This document shows positions 33,801-47,562 of a stretch of 64,000 bases of DNA, one piece after another; position 1 is the stretch's first letter; every line of letters begins with the position of its first letter. The notes under the pieces are model-generated. The model saw only the letters and a list, made by a program, of their open reading frames with translations, did not search any database and had not been told where the DNA came from. Made by a program: the position numbers and the translations under genes. The DNA is from Asterias amurensis. Its lineage: Eukaryota; Echinodermata; Asteroidea; Forcipulatida; Asteriidae. The stretch is from contig NC_092657.1 in the NCBI RefSeq assembly GCF_032118995.1, positions 8,123,391 to 8,187,390 of the forward strand. The letters are read 5' to 3'.

Positions 33801-36761
33801 CTTAAAGCAATTCATATCGTTCTTATTACGTCAACCCAACTTTCCTAAGATTGTTAATTTGTTTTCTTGTAGAATTGAAGAATGCTTTTGACGTATTTGA
33901 CAAGGATGGCAATGGATTTATCACCAGTAAAGAACTTGGAAGTGTTATGAGATCCTTGGGACAGAACCCTACAGATGCAGAGCTTCATACTATGATCAAT
34001 CAGGCAGACTTAGATGGTAAGTTATCTCCCAAACTCTCGCACAGTGACCCGTAAGGTTATATCGACAAATCCGGCCCAATGTCATTTGGAATGTATCAGT
34101 GGACACCTCTATGCTGAATGGATCTGGGCCCGATTTCATAGCGCTGCTAATAGCGGTCGACTTTGTGTTTACTGTGCAATTTATATTCATAGCGCTGCTA
34201 ACCGTAAGCATACGAGGCATGCTAACCTTCTGGTGCTTACCGCACGAAGATAAATGACGCCACAATGCAAACTCACGGTAAACACGCAACATGGCCGCCC
34301 AATGTTTCTGCTAACCTTTGAATTACGCTAACACTTTAGCCAATTTGTCTGCTTGAGTAAGCACGCAATTTTGCTTACCGTTAAGCAACGCTCTGAAATT
34401 GGGCCCATGGCTGTTAAGGTACTGCGCATCACTCACATTATTGTTTTAAATAATGATATGTTTTGCATGATTACAGGAAATGGTATCGTAAACTTCCCGG
34501 AGTTTGTAGCTATGATGCTGAAACGACTAGAAGGAAATGACAAGAACGAAGGAATCAGAGAAGCTTTCCGTGCTTTCGATGTCGAAGACAAAGGTTTCAT
34601 TTGGTAGGAGTCAAATCATTTAATAGTTATTCAGTTTTCCCAAACAACAGTTGTGGAGTGATTGGCGTTAACGTTTTCTCATCAGTTTTCGGTCAATGAT
34701 GGTCAAATTTTCCAAGTTAAAGCAACATTGATCTTGAAGTAGCCCCAGCGTTGGTTGTTTACGCTGTTCAACTGTGCAGACATATCATGTAAAACTTCTT
34801 GTTTATCTCATAGCTCTGCGTACAAGTAACGATTTTCGTGTATTAATAACTTTGATGATGTGTTGTCGTATCGGCATATGTCTCCAAGCATAATGTTTAG
34901 AAGCGACAGTGAAATGGTAAAGGGACAATTTCAGACTTCAGGACTTCTCATACTATAAACAATACATTATCTCGTTATTCAGATGACTCAATATAGTGCG
35001 CCATAAAGAGGTTGCCGCCGAGGGGTCTAATTCAAAACGACATACACTCAACTCAATGTGCATGTAATTAAGTATGAAAGGATTAATGACAGTGAACACT
35101 ATTGGTAATTAATCAAAGTAATTATCAGCAGAAAACCTCACTTTGTAAAACGAGTAATGGGGAGAGGTTGACGGTATAAAACATTGTGAGAAACGACTCC
35201 CTCTGAAGTGACATTGTTTTCGAGGAAAGAAGTGAGCATTTGATTTCGAGACCTCAAGTTTAGAATTTGAGGTCGCGAAATCAAGCATTTTGAAAGCACA
35301 CAACTTCATGTGAGTTGTTTTTTTTTTCTTTCATAGTTATCTCGCATTTCCGATGACCAATCGAGCACATGTGTTATTTTATGCAAAAAAAAAAAAAAAA
35401 AAAAAAATTATGTTTAGATACACCAGCAGACTTGTCTTGGACAATTACCAATAGTGTCCAATGTCTTTAAATACTTGATACAGCTCATTTCAAAGATGAA
35501 CTTGAATATCTAAAGCGAACTGTTATTACGTGTCGGATTGATGTGAATCGGGTCTTACACTGAAAAGGAAGTCAACTTCATCCCAAGATGCTCACTGCAG
35601 TAAAGAGAGCCTCTGTGGCTACACCAAGAATGGGAGACTTTGGGACGCCAAGTGGCAGCAGACTTTTCATGTAAATTTCCATTGTTTACGTAGTTCTGAG
35701 CATGCACACATGGCCGAGAACAATGGATTTAACCTGGTAAGTCTGCTGCCACCAAGCGTCCCAAAAGTCTACCATTGGTTTAGGAAAATACTGGATTTAC
35801 AATGACTAAAATACAATGACTGTTAATTGTTTACAGTGCCAATGAGCTTCGTCACGTGTTAAGTAGCCTTCATGTCCAACTGTCTCCGCAAGAGGTGAAT
35901 GAGATAGTCCAGGAAGCAGATATTACAGGCACTGGCAAAATCACGTTTGAAGGTAGGTTGGCATACATGTGTCGTCTTATTTTACCTTGACAACTTTGCA
36001 ACAGAAATGTTCAAACCATTGATTGACTACATAAGTAAGAAAAAACTCCCCAACCTCCGATTATCTACTCCACGGCAGTAGAATAAGCGAGACAGTTCCC
36101 TAAGAACAACTCTACCTGGCAAGTAGATACACACATGGTGTTGATATATATTGATACCCCACCATGCAATGCCTCAAATCCTATATAAGAAACTACTATT
36201 GCGATAGTTACCAGAAAATTGATTGAACAACAGAAGGAGCATGTCTAAATGACGTTGACGTGCTGGGCTCGTGGTTTATGTTTGATACGACTGTGGTTGG
36301 CCGTTCCCTGAATGTACTGCCGACGACAGGGTTGACAAGAGACAGTGAATTAATTCCACGCATTATTCAACTCCACTCTCCATTAATTTATATCCATAAA
36401 TACCTATTTCCTATTGGTGGAGAGCGCGTCACTTGGGTGTGTATAAACCTTTGTTTATGACCGGTAAAAAGTGTTAGCTCATTGGCGTGACACGCAACCT
36501 TGCACTTGTTCTTATAAGACAGTTTCTGCATTCATATTGGTCGAGAGCAACGGCTGAAACAGGTGTGCCACATCACGCAATACGCGCGACGCCCACAGCA
36601 TGCATTCCCTTATAAGGAGTTGTTTACCCGAGGGCGGCGGAGGGCTTTACAAATTCATAGCTTGAGGGGTGTTGTGTTGAAAGAAATCATTTAACATTTA
36701 TAATTTTTGCGTTTATTTTACAATTTTGTTTACAGAATTTGCCTTCATGTTTGACAAGTAG
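24800..36761 (+). CDS. Calmodulin-like EF-hand protein, six-exon model
   Basis: The spliced model gives 159 residues. Segments are 24800-24802 (ATG, tentative), 31671-31734, 33873-34016, 34477-34603, 35837-35952 and 36736-36761, all with GT-AG borders and phases that join exactly. Four EF loops follow calmodulin spacing, at residues 32-43, 68-79, 105-116 and 141-152. Loop 1 ([12 protein letters not shown]) and loop 2 ([12 protein letters not shown]) have all usual calcium ligands. Loop 3 has E at position 3 and K at position 5. Loop 4 has T at positions 3 and 5. The C-terminal lobe may therefore bind calcium poorly or not at all. Phrases such as RSLGQNP, NFPEF and REAFRAFD match calmodulin closely. 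Compared with calmodulin it has a longer, Q/E/D-rich N-terminus. It is likely a cytosolic calcium sensor with unknown targets. The start exon is inference: an ATG immediately followed by GTAAGT, as is known for vertebrate calmodulin genes. Introns hold Penelope, LINE and MITE debris. Confidence 0.85.
25452..25740 (+). mobile_element. Family-1 TTAA-type MITE, right-truncated
   Basis: It starts TTTAAAGACACTGGACACCC and continues through GACCAGTCTTTTCACTTGG and TTGTGTGGTTTCAGATGCTT to the CTCACAATG block. There it stops and meets unrelated sequence with a C run at 25787-25808. It lies in intron 1 of the calmodulin-like gene. Confidence 0.82.
26212..26583. mobile_element. Family-2 TTAA-type MITE, copy 2
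   Basis: TTAA at 26212-26215 and 26580-26583 flank inverted ends AGCCATTGGACACTTTCGG and CCGAAAGTGTACAATGGCT. It closely matches the copy at 6579-6947 throughout, including AAAACCCACCCTTGTTTCCG-like internal sequence. It lies in intron 1. Confidence 0.92.
27583..27750. mobile_element. Family-3 MITE, partial
   Basis: It begins AAGGAACACGTTGCCTTGGG and continues GACTAGTTGG and TTTATAAAATGCGTC, matching the left arm of the palindromic family. The remainder is diverged or missing. Confidence 0.65.
27907..28483 (+). mobile_element. Family-1 TTAA-type MITE with internal duplication
   Basis: TTAA at 27907-27910 and 28480-28483 flanks ends AGACAGTGGACACTTTTGGT and ACCAATAGTGTCCAGAGCC. This is the most complete member of the family. 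An internal segment of about 191 bp starting CGAAGTTGTGTGCTTTCAGA at 28063 is repeated at 28254 with essentially no differences, so it is a recent tandem duplication. The open frame through the repeat is not a gene. Confidence 0.92.
28655..29068 (+). mobile_element. Family-1 MITE, diverged copy
   Basis: It carries GATTGTCAAAGACCAGTCTT, TCACTTGGTGTATCTCAACA, a CGAGATCAAATTCGTGG block and AACAGCTCCCCATTACTCGT. It has an extra insertion near 28700-28750 (CTCTTGTATGAG and CTCTTTCACTC words). The ends are eroded. Confidence 0.8.
29267..30095 (-). mobile_element. Penelope-like element, 5'-truncated, GIY-YIG end
   Basis: On the - strand, 29267-29890 encodes about 207 residues with a Cys-rich [12 protein letters not shown] motif, then [18 protein letters not shown] (the GVY...YVG core of a GIY-YIG nuclease) and a terminal [10 protein letters not shown] block typical of Penelope-like EN domains. 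Upstream, to about 30095, a second frame encodes [18 protein letters not shown] and [20 protein letters not shown], which resemble the region between reverse transcriptase and EN. A frameshift near 29890-29930 separates the two frames, and most of the reverse transcriptase is absent. The copy is therefore dead. A TA microsatellite abuts the truncation. The 3' end carries a short duplication of CATCATCTAGCGA. Confidence 0.9.
30099..30120. repeat. (TA) microsatellite
   Basis: About 10 TA units directly at the 5' breakpoint of the Penelope-like fragment. Such AT tracts may be the insertion or priming context, but this is inference. Confidence 0.9.
30121..31670. other. Intron 1 remainder, no further gene
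   Basis: No further coding signal was recognised. It includes a (TAA)-type microsatellite at about 31567-31593. An A run lies near 30527. Confidence 0.4.
31671..31734 (+). CDS. Calmodulin-like gene, exon 2
   Basis: The acceptor TTAATTACAG precedes TCTCAACAGCAG and the donor GTAAGA follows GAAG. It encodes an acidic, Q-rich leader followed by LTHDQIE, the equivalent of the calmodulin LTEEQI segment. It ends after the first base of a Glu codon. Confidence 0.8.
32028..32095. mobile_element. Fragment of a MITE found whole at 35.6 kb
   Basis: TTTGGGACGCTTGGTGGAAG, ACTTACCAGGTAAAT and GCATGCTCAGAACTACG match one arm and the centre of the palindromic element at 35627-35777. Confidence 0.75.
32144..32362 (-). 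repeat. LINE 3' region shared with 46.3 kb
   Basis: This block, continuing to about 32420, matches 46255-46530. Shared words include CGACTTGGTCCGTACATGTA, GCAAAGTCTGCCTCGATT, AGCGCCCTCTCG and GTCTACTCTTAAATTTG. On the - strand it follows the LINE stop codon, so it may be the LINE 3' UTR, perhaps with an adjoining DNA element. Confidence 0.7.
32363..33808 (-). mobile_element. CR1/L2-like LINE fragment, reverse transcriptase, broken
   Basis: On the - strand the reading starts near 33808 with [19 protein letters not shown] and [19 protein letters not shown]. It continues through [13 protein letters not shown], then VPQGSVLGP, the catalytic YADDTQLY, and a C-terminal region with [19 protein letters not shown] and WNSLPLK, ending at a stop at 32363. 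These are the standard RT blocks of CR1/L2/Jockey-type non-LTR retrotransposons. In-frame stops (between 33292 and 33305 and near 33059) and the missing endonuclease and 5' end show a dead, 5'-truncated copy. It lies antisense in intron 2 of the calmodulin-like gene. Confidence 0.93.
33873..34016 (+). CDS. Calmodulin-like gene, exon 3
   Basis: 144 nt between GTTTTCTTGTAG and GTAAGT. It encodes EF-hand 1 and most of EF-hand 2, through the first base of the Gly codon in DLDG. The LINE fragment in the preceding intron ends only about 65 bp upstream of this acceptor. Confidence 0.92.
34126..34406. mobile_element. Family-4 MITE in intron 3
   Basis: The ends GGGCCCGATTTCATAGCGCT and GCTCTGAAATTGGGCCC form an inverted repeat. 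Inside are TTACTGTGCAATTTATATTC and GCTTACCG words. No coding. Fragments of the right end of a related element appear at about 7600-7663 and 9630-9690. Confidence 0.85.
34477..34603 (+). CDS. Calmodulin-like gene, exon 4
   Basis: 127 nt between GATTACAG and the donor GTAGGA. It completes EF-hand 2 (NGIVNFPEF), contains the central linker ([10 protein letters not shown]) and starts EF-hand 3 ([15 protein letters not shown]). It ends two bases into a Cys codon completed by the next exon. Confidence 0.9.
34640..35089. other. Intron 4, nothing recognised
   Basis: No repeat or exon signal recognised between exon 4 and the next MITE. Confidence 0.4.
35090..35470 (-). mobile_element. Family-1 TTAA-type MITE, near full length
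   Basis: It runs in the reverse orientation from GACAGTGAACACTATTGGTA to ACCAATAGTGTCCAATGTCT followed by TTAA. Core words are GAGTAATGGGGAGAGGTTGA and TTGAGGTCGCGAAATCAAG. An A run of about 22 lies at 35386-35407. It lies in intron 4. Confidence 0.9.
35627..35777. mobile_element. Palindromic MITE, about 150 bp, intron 4
   Basis: Inverted ends read GAGACTTTGGGACGCCAAGT and CAAGCGTCCCAAAAGTCTAC, extending through GGCAGCAGACTT and its complement. It has no coding capacity. It lies only about 60 bp upstream of exon 5. A fragment of the same family is at 32028-32095. Confidence 0.88.
35837..35952 (+). CDS. Calmodulin-like gene, exon 5
   Basis: 116 nt between TTGTTTACAG and GTAGGT. It encodes [11 protein letters not shown], then the start of EF-hand 4 with loop [11 protein letters not shown]. 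The lone acidic residue at loop position 1 and threonines at 3 and 5 make calcium binding doubtful. Confidence 0.88.
36391..36705 (+). repeat. Dispersed repeat, inverted partner at 61.4 kb
   Basis: About 300 bp matching the reverse complement of 61395-61695. Shared words are GTGTATAAACCTTTGTTTAT, GACCGGTAAAAAGTGTTA, GGTCGAGAGCAACGG and CTTATAAG. One copy lies just before the last calmodulin-like exon and the other in HTATIP2 intron 1. The class is unknown. Confidence 0.85.
36736..36761 (+). CDS. Calmodulin-like gene, last coding exon
   Basis: The acceptor TTGTTTACAG is followed by codons for EFAFMFDK and a TAG stop at 36759-36761. This mirrors the short terminal segment of calmodulin. The 3' UTR extends downstream. 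AATAAA-like motifs occur near 38517, 38806 and 39150, but the true polyadenylation site is unknown. Confidence 0.85.
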
Positions 36762-36947
36762 CGACAATGTACGGCAGTGACGTGGAATTCCACCATATGA
36801 AACAACTCTTCATTGTCTTCATGCACAAAATGTCTTCGTATTACCAGCATACAAGAACGTCTGAACTATATTAATTTTCAACTATTTTTTACTTGGCAGC
36901 GCAAACTCGACGCGCAATACACGCATCGTACAATGTATATGTATAGG

Positions 36948-37091
36948 GTTTCTTGGTCATATTCGGAAAATGAGCAGCCAATTTAATAGTCAGTGGTTCG
37001 AATTAAAGTTATTTTGCCTCTTCGGTTTTTACTGCGTTTCAAATTTAGAATTCGGTCATTCAAATTCGTTTTGACGCATTCAAGTTCCTAG
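36948..37091 (+). repeat. Dispersed repeat, partner at 49.3 kb
   Basis: It matches 49345-49490 in the same orientation. Shared words are AATGAGCAGCCAATTT, TTCGAATTAAAG, TTTTGCCTCT, TTACTGCGTTTCAAATT and AGAATTCGG. The class is unknown. Confidence 0.8.
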
Positions 37092-37121
37092 CACACTAAT
37101 CCTTTTTTTCATGTCACTATG

Positions 37122-37269
37122 GGTGCGTTCGTTTAGCTTCCCTGGGTCGACCCCGGTGTGTGGCGGTTTTTTTCCCAGGACGAACGTGGGTAATTATCTG
37201 CACACGTTCGTCCTTGAAAAAAGAACGCCACACACCGGGGTCGACACAGGGAAGCTAAACGAACGCACC
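37122..37269. mobile_element. Palindromic MITE, GGTGCGTTCGTTTAGC ends
   Basis: A 148-bp near-perfect inverted repeat. The arms start GGTGCGTTCGTTTAGCTTCC and continue through GTCGACCCCGGTGTGTGGCG. The loop is near TAATTATCTGCA. There is no coding capacity and I saw no clean target duplication. Confidence 0.92.
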
Positions 37270-39589
37270 AACAATCGTCACTCAATTATTTAGCAAAGCT
37301 GGTTCGACAAGAGATTTTGCTGATTTAATCATTTTCAATGTCGTAAAGAGGCAATCGATTTCGCTTAACGAGTGCATTCACTTTTAAATCAAGAGAACCT
37401 TATTTTCTTTATTTTATGTTTCCAGAAGACTTTACCTGGGTCCCCATGAGTTTTTGTCTTCTACGTTATTTTTTTCGGGAGACCATTAATGGTTAACTGA
37501 CCAAGTTTTATGGTAAATATTCGCCAACCATTAATCTATTGGGTTGACAGACATCTTGGCATATTATGTTCAAGAGTGCCGGAAAAAAAGACCACATGCC
37601 TTAAACATTGGTAAAGAAACAAAATGTTAACCAAGAGCTTTTAAGATTGTAGAAACTTCAGAATTGACTGCCCCAAAAATGAAATTGAATGACTTAATGC
37701 ACGCCTCAAAAAACTCCTGCGAATTTGAATGCGGCTTCGATGAATTGTTGATTTGAATGATTATTTTGTTCAATCGAATTGGCTGGTGTTAGTGGCTACT
37801 CATTTTCTGAAATTGACCGAGAAAACCTAATAACCATGACAACCGATGTACTATCCAGTGGTAATCAATGTATCTACCCATAGCAACAACAGCTTCGTGG
37901 TACATTGAAGTTTCAGCATTATGTATAAAGGAGGTTATTAAAAGTTTTTACTCTTGTTATGGTTAAAGGTTAAAACCATACGACTTCCTTGGTGATCCCT
38001 GGAGTGGTCTAGTTCTCCGTTGGTCTGAAATCGGCAAAGGAGTGTTGTTATAATGTTGTCAAAATTATTCGGGCATAACAGGGAGGAGATCGACCCCGTT
38101 TAATGTGCCTAATATTCTGCCGATAACATCCTTAGAATGAACCTGTTATTACTGCCTGCCTATAACGAGTCTTCCAGAATGAGACATGCTTGACGTTAGC
38201 TTTAAAACTATTTTTGAGGTAGTTCCCTTACAGCCACTGACACAAACGTAGTGAAGATTTCTCGGAGACTTCTAAATCTTATGTACATATTTGAAATAGT
38301 TTGCAATATTTAAGTATATAAATACCTGGGATGTTTTATCCATTCTGATTGGTCAAGAGGAGATCCCTAGCTGTGTTTACAAAAATTAATGTGTGATTTT
38401 CGCAGTGGGGGTGTTTGTAGTCGCATTGGTCAAAGAGGGCGCTATCAGATAGTTGTGTAGAGTGCACTTACACTGTCCAATTTAAGTTGGTTGATTGGTT
38501 TATGTATTTTCCACTCAAAATAAAGGAATAAAACATCATAACAGGATGGTTCTGAAGAAAATATGGAGCGGTTAACCATCTTGAAACCCATAGGACTTGT
38601 AGTGATGACTATGTAGGTTCAAATTGGTGGTCGGCTAGAAATGTATGGATATCTTTTCTTGTATATGTCCTACTATAATAGTTTCTGGCAGTATGGGACG
38701 AGTGTCATGGGACGTGTGTCATGGGACGTGTCCAAAGCATAGGGGGAGTGACTGGCTGCTTAACGTAATGAGGTTTACAAGGTGGGCCTGACTTCTCTAT
38801 AAAAATAAAGCTTTCTAATGTGGTTGTTGAAGGTACGATTGTAGGGGATCCTAAAGACTAATTTGATTTTCTAAATTGAGGGTGTAATTAAAATAATAAT
38901 AATAAATTAGCAACTACTACAGACTGTGACCACGCCCATTTCCTGCAGGGTATGGATTCGGGTATTCCTTCGATAGTTCTGAATATTCCAGGCCTATATA
39001 CACTCGAATGAAAACTTTGTATCTATTATTATCAAGATTCAAAGATCATTTTCAGATTGTTAGTACCCTTATGTTATTTTATTTGAGTTTTTTTTATTGT
39101 ACAAATTAGGTTTATAATTCCAGAGATAAAAATGTACAATGTATGTTAAATAAACACAACCATGTTTGTATTCAATCATTTTGGGTTTACCCGTGTACTT
39201 CAAAACTCTGCATATCACCAGTTGGTGTTTTTTTTTCTCAAAACTGTTTCAAGTCAAACTACTACTTTTAACTACTTTCCGGGTTTGCCTGACACCGGAA
39301 TGGTTCAGGCCCTCTGGAATCTTTGATCAGAGTTAATTCTGACCCTGGAGTTTTTGTATTGGTGTTGCTTTTGCTGCTGCGGTATGTATTGCTTGTTTTG
39401 TCTCTTGATCGATGTGTTTGTTGTTGCTGTCCATGTTAATGTCCATTTTGTGTGGTTTTTTTTTGTGTGTAGTTGAGTTTGTTATAATTGATTATTCTGC
39501 TCCGATGTTCTGCAGCTTTGTTGCTAACAGCCTTTAGTGCTGTTGATATTGATGCCGATGTTTTACTGTATAATTCATGTTGTGGTTAT
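37270..39589. other. Downstream of the calmodulin-like gene, no gene
   Basis: AT-rich sequence with possible 3' UTR of the calmodulin-like gene at its start. A short tandem of GTCATGGGACGTGT occurs at about 38700-38735. A block at about 37964-38020 resembles the element ends near 55.1-55.6 kb (GGTTAAAACCATA, GGTGATCCCTGGAG). No supported exon. Confidence 0.45.
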
Positions 39590-39593
39590 TGTT

Positions 39594-44357
<4,764 letters not shown>

Positions 44358-45410
44358 AAAAACCACAAGGGGAACTGATGGGTAAACTTTGAATGATATT
44401 GAGTTTGAGTGGGGTTAGAACCAACGACCCCCGGATTATTGTGCCGGCGCTCATGTCCATACAGTATATTACCACAGAGATCTCAAAATACTGGTTGCGT
44501 TCAATGATTTCCTCCTTCGTAAATACAAGACGGTTAGTAAAGAAAACAGAAGATATTTATTGGTTTATACATTTGAGTGCTTATTTATGGGGTTTTATTA
44601 AAGGGTAACAATTCCATTATTGACTTGTTCTGATTGATACCTTAATCCATGTTTAGATTCGGACGTCCAGATACGCTACTTGTTTGCCAATCAGGCCAAC
44701 AGTGCTCAATCATACAACGTTATGAATACAGAGCTAGCGGCATAACGACCTCTTCGACTAGTCTGGACATATCCTGGAGCGTATACCACAATTGAGGCTG
44801 GCAAAATTTGCATATCCAGCTCGGTGACTGAAGACGTCCAAGTCACGGCGCTTTCTGTTACTCCTTGCATCTTGGATTCTGTCTTGGTGATCAAAACGAG
44901 CCACTTGGCTGTATCTTATGGGGATATTATCTCGTGTTCAGCCAGCTGCGGCTCGTCAAATGCATCGGTTTCCATCTATAAAGGTATGGGTATCTATTCC
45001 ATCTAACAAGGGTTTTCATAAAATAATATCATCTTTGTGTTGGTGCCCCAATCCGGTGACGTCATGTCACTAGGTCTAGTCTACAACACTGTATGATGCT
45101 ACTTCATATACGTACACATCCATTCGATTGGTTTTCCATTAAAACAAAACAAAAGTAGCCTCTGCAAAAGTTGTGCAAACAAAACCCATAATAATTATAA
45201 CAACATCACCCATTTTAGAGTAGGTATATAGAAACATTTATATTTTGTCAATTTTAGGCTCATCCACAGTTTTTTTTTAGTTTCCTATTAATTTGTGTAA
45301 AACAGGAAAGAACAAGACGATTGGTTACGTCGACAGTGACAATATGGGTATTCGTTTCATTTTGATGTTTGAAAAACAATAAATATCACGTGTTGGCTTT
45401 TAATCGTCAG
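44358..45410. other. No firm gene; possible exon 44743-44983
   Basis: An open + strand stretch of about 80 codons ends SASCGSSNASVSIYK at a GTATGG donor near 44984. It includes VTEDVQVTALSVTPC and HLAVSYGDIISC. It could be an exon or exon remnant of a secreted protein, but I do not recognise the family and see no partner exon. Confidence 0.25.
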
Positions 45411-45733
45411 TTAAAGAAACATGTTTTCTTGGATCGGTCGAGTTAGTCTTTGAAAAGCGTTCTGTAACGATTTGTTATACAATCGATATGGTTAGGAAGA
45501 TGTTGTAAAAATAGAATACAGTGATCTACACAATTAATATGCCTCGAAATTGCGAGGTTCTCGTCGACTAACAATGTCGGCCATGGGAGTCAAATGTTAA
45601 TTTGCGACGTAAAATGAAAGCCGTGCATTATTGAGTGATACTTGTGTGGATTATTATATTCTACTTTTAAAATATCTTTCTAGCCATATGCATTTCATAA
45701 GAAACAGTCTCAAACGGTAGCGTGTTCCTTTAG
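45411..45733. mobile_element. Family-3 palindromic MITE, copy
   Basis: It starts TTAAAGAAACATG, then TTGGATCGGTCGAGTTAGTC. It ends with AAACGGTAGCGTGTTCCTTTA, the inverted counterpart. The internal CGTCGACTAACAATGTCGGC and TGCCTCGAAATTGCGAGG match the full copy at 53661-54045. Confidence 0.88.
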
Positions 45734-46105
45734 GGGTTGTATGTCTCTCGTAATATGTCTTTTTGATTTGATTCCCTCTGCAGGTTTATTGTTCACCGGT
45801 CACGCAGTTTTCAGAAATTACAATTGCCCATTCACAGGAGACAAGAAAAACATCTCGAAACCTCTGCTTATTTACGAAACGGCCTCCCGATTTTAACCCT
45901 TTGGGACAGAAGCTCGTATCAAGAATGTGAACGTAAAGACACAGACATTGAAACAGTTAAAGTCACCTGGAAGTAGATTTTTTTTCTTTCAAACATAAGA
46001 GCATATGCTTACGAACAATAAAATAATATTTAGTAATTGTTTGTCACGATTTATATGTTTAAAAAATATATAAAGTTGTTTTGGCGGCTGACTCCGCTTA
46101 CCCCT
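45734..46105. other. No gene recognised
   Basis: No supported exon or repeat. A CAG-bounded open stretch near 45783-45895 was considered but has a stop and no recognisable domain. Confidence 0.35.
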
Positions 46106-46530
46106 TTTGTGACGTCAATCGAGGCAGACTTTGCTTGCAATGCGTATAGTAAACACGTGCAAAGTACATGTACGTCCAAGTCATGAGTTGGTACATTTCA
46201 AAAGGTGTTTTTCTGCATTCAGCAGCAATACACCTGGTCGGCATTGCCGGAAAAAAACAATTTATTTTTGAAACGTACAAACTCACGACTTGGTCCGTAC
46301 ATGTACTTTGCAATTGTGTTCACTCTACGCATTGCAGGCAAAGTCTGCCTCGATTGACGTCACGAACAGCGCCCTCTCGAGTCGGGGTCTACTCTTAAAT
46401 TTGGAAATAATAGAAGAACTGATTGTTTAAAACCTTAGTTACCTGTTTATTCACATTCCATGCATAAACACACATATATTAGTGACAAAGGCTTTTTTTG
46501 AAAAAATACCACTTCCAGGTGACTTTAAAG
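46106..46530 (-). mobile_element. Inverted-repeat element joined to a LINE 3' fragment
   Basis: Left arm 46106-46200 (GTGACGTCAATCGAGGCAGA, AAAGTACATGTACG) is the inverted complement of 46260-46365. The right part, 46255-46530, matches 32144-32420, including the LINE 3' terminal codons (ACCACTTCCAGGTGACTTTA). It is either a composite of a palindromic element and a 5'-truncated LINE copy, or a LINE whose 3' end carries a captured element. Confidence 0.7.
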
Positions 46531-47562
46531 TGAAGGTGATCTGACTGAGTGGCATAGGCTTTGTGCTTTTCCGGAAATTACTTACATTTAAATTTAGTGC
46601 AGTTTCAAACATGCCTTTTTTGGGGGCGCATTTATATAACATGTTTTCATAGATGCATGGTTTCTTTCCCACTAGCACAACAGTTCACCTTTTGGTATTC
46701 TCAAAAAACAGCGACTCTAGCTCTGTACCACACGTTTCAATATTGATTATTACTGCCAGACGTATTAGACTCTCCAACTGCTGACAATGGAGACCGTCAA
46801 GTGTTACTCATGCGGATAATAATCAACGGTGTTTCTGCTCTAATAACGTCTCGCTCCAGAATCTTCTCTTTTCGAAGCGCTGACCGCAATTCCTGTTTGA
46901 CAGAAATCCAAATCTGTGCCGTGACTGTAGCTACCTTGAAGGAACTGGTTATTCGAGCTGCTAATAAAGACCACCAAGCGTTAATCAAACGAGGAGATTG
47001 GTTAAGAGCGGCACAATAGCAGCATTGTTTTCTCTTCAATCGTAACTAAAGTCAAATTGATTTTGAGGCAACCAAAATAATTATGGCAGGCGTTTGTTTC
47101 ATCAAGAAGGTCAAGTTCTTACATCAACTGTTTGCAATCATCACTCATCACGATATTCATCTCATATTGACACAAAAAATGGACCAATCAAATCCTACGA
47201 GTTATTGTACATGAATATTCATCTCATACGAACAACAACAAAAGGACCAATCAGATTATACGAAGTGTCCTCTCCGATACCTATTGGTTACTTCCAACAC
47301 CAACATCAGCCCTAAAGAGGCAGCGTTTGCTCTTCACTTTCTCAGTCACTACATTTTCTCAGACAGTCAGTGTTTTGTTTTTTTAACACTACATTCTCAC
47401 TAATCAAAATTTGTATGGGACTTGAAACAAAGCAATACTGATTTTTGCCAGTAGTTGCTCCTGTACGAACTTGGGAAAGAACACTTTCATTGGAAAGCAT
47501 TCTCAAGTAAGAGTGTCAGGATAAAGTAACAGAATAGGATCTAAGGTGAACCCTAAACCACG
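46531..47562. other. Upstream region of the fibrinogen-domain gene
   Basis: No supported exon. A duplicated phrase built on AATATTCATCTCATA and GGACCAATCA occurs at about 47152-47190 and 47212-47250. No convincing TATA box was seen near the start codon. Confidence 0.4.

Noticed and set aside
46797..47039. An 80-codon - strand gene upstream of the fibrinogen-domain gene
   Set aside because: No recognisable domain, and an overlapping + strand frame of similar length exists. No splice or promoter support.
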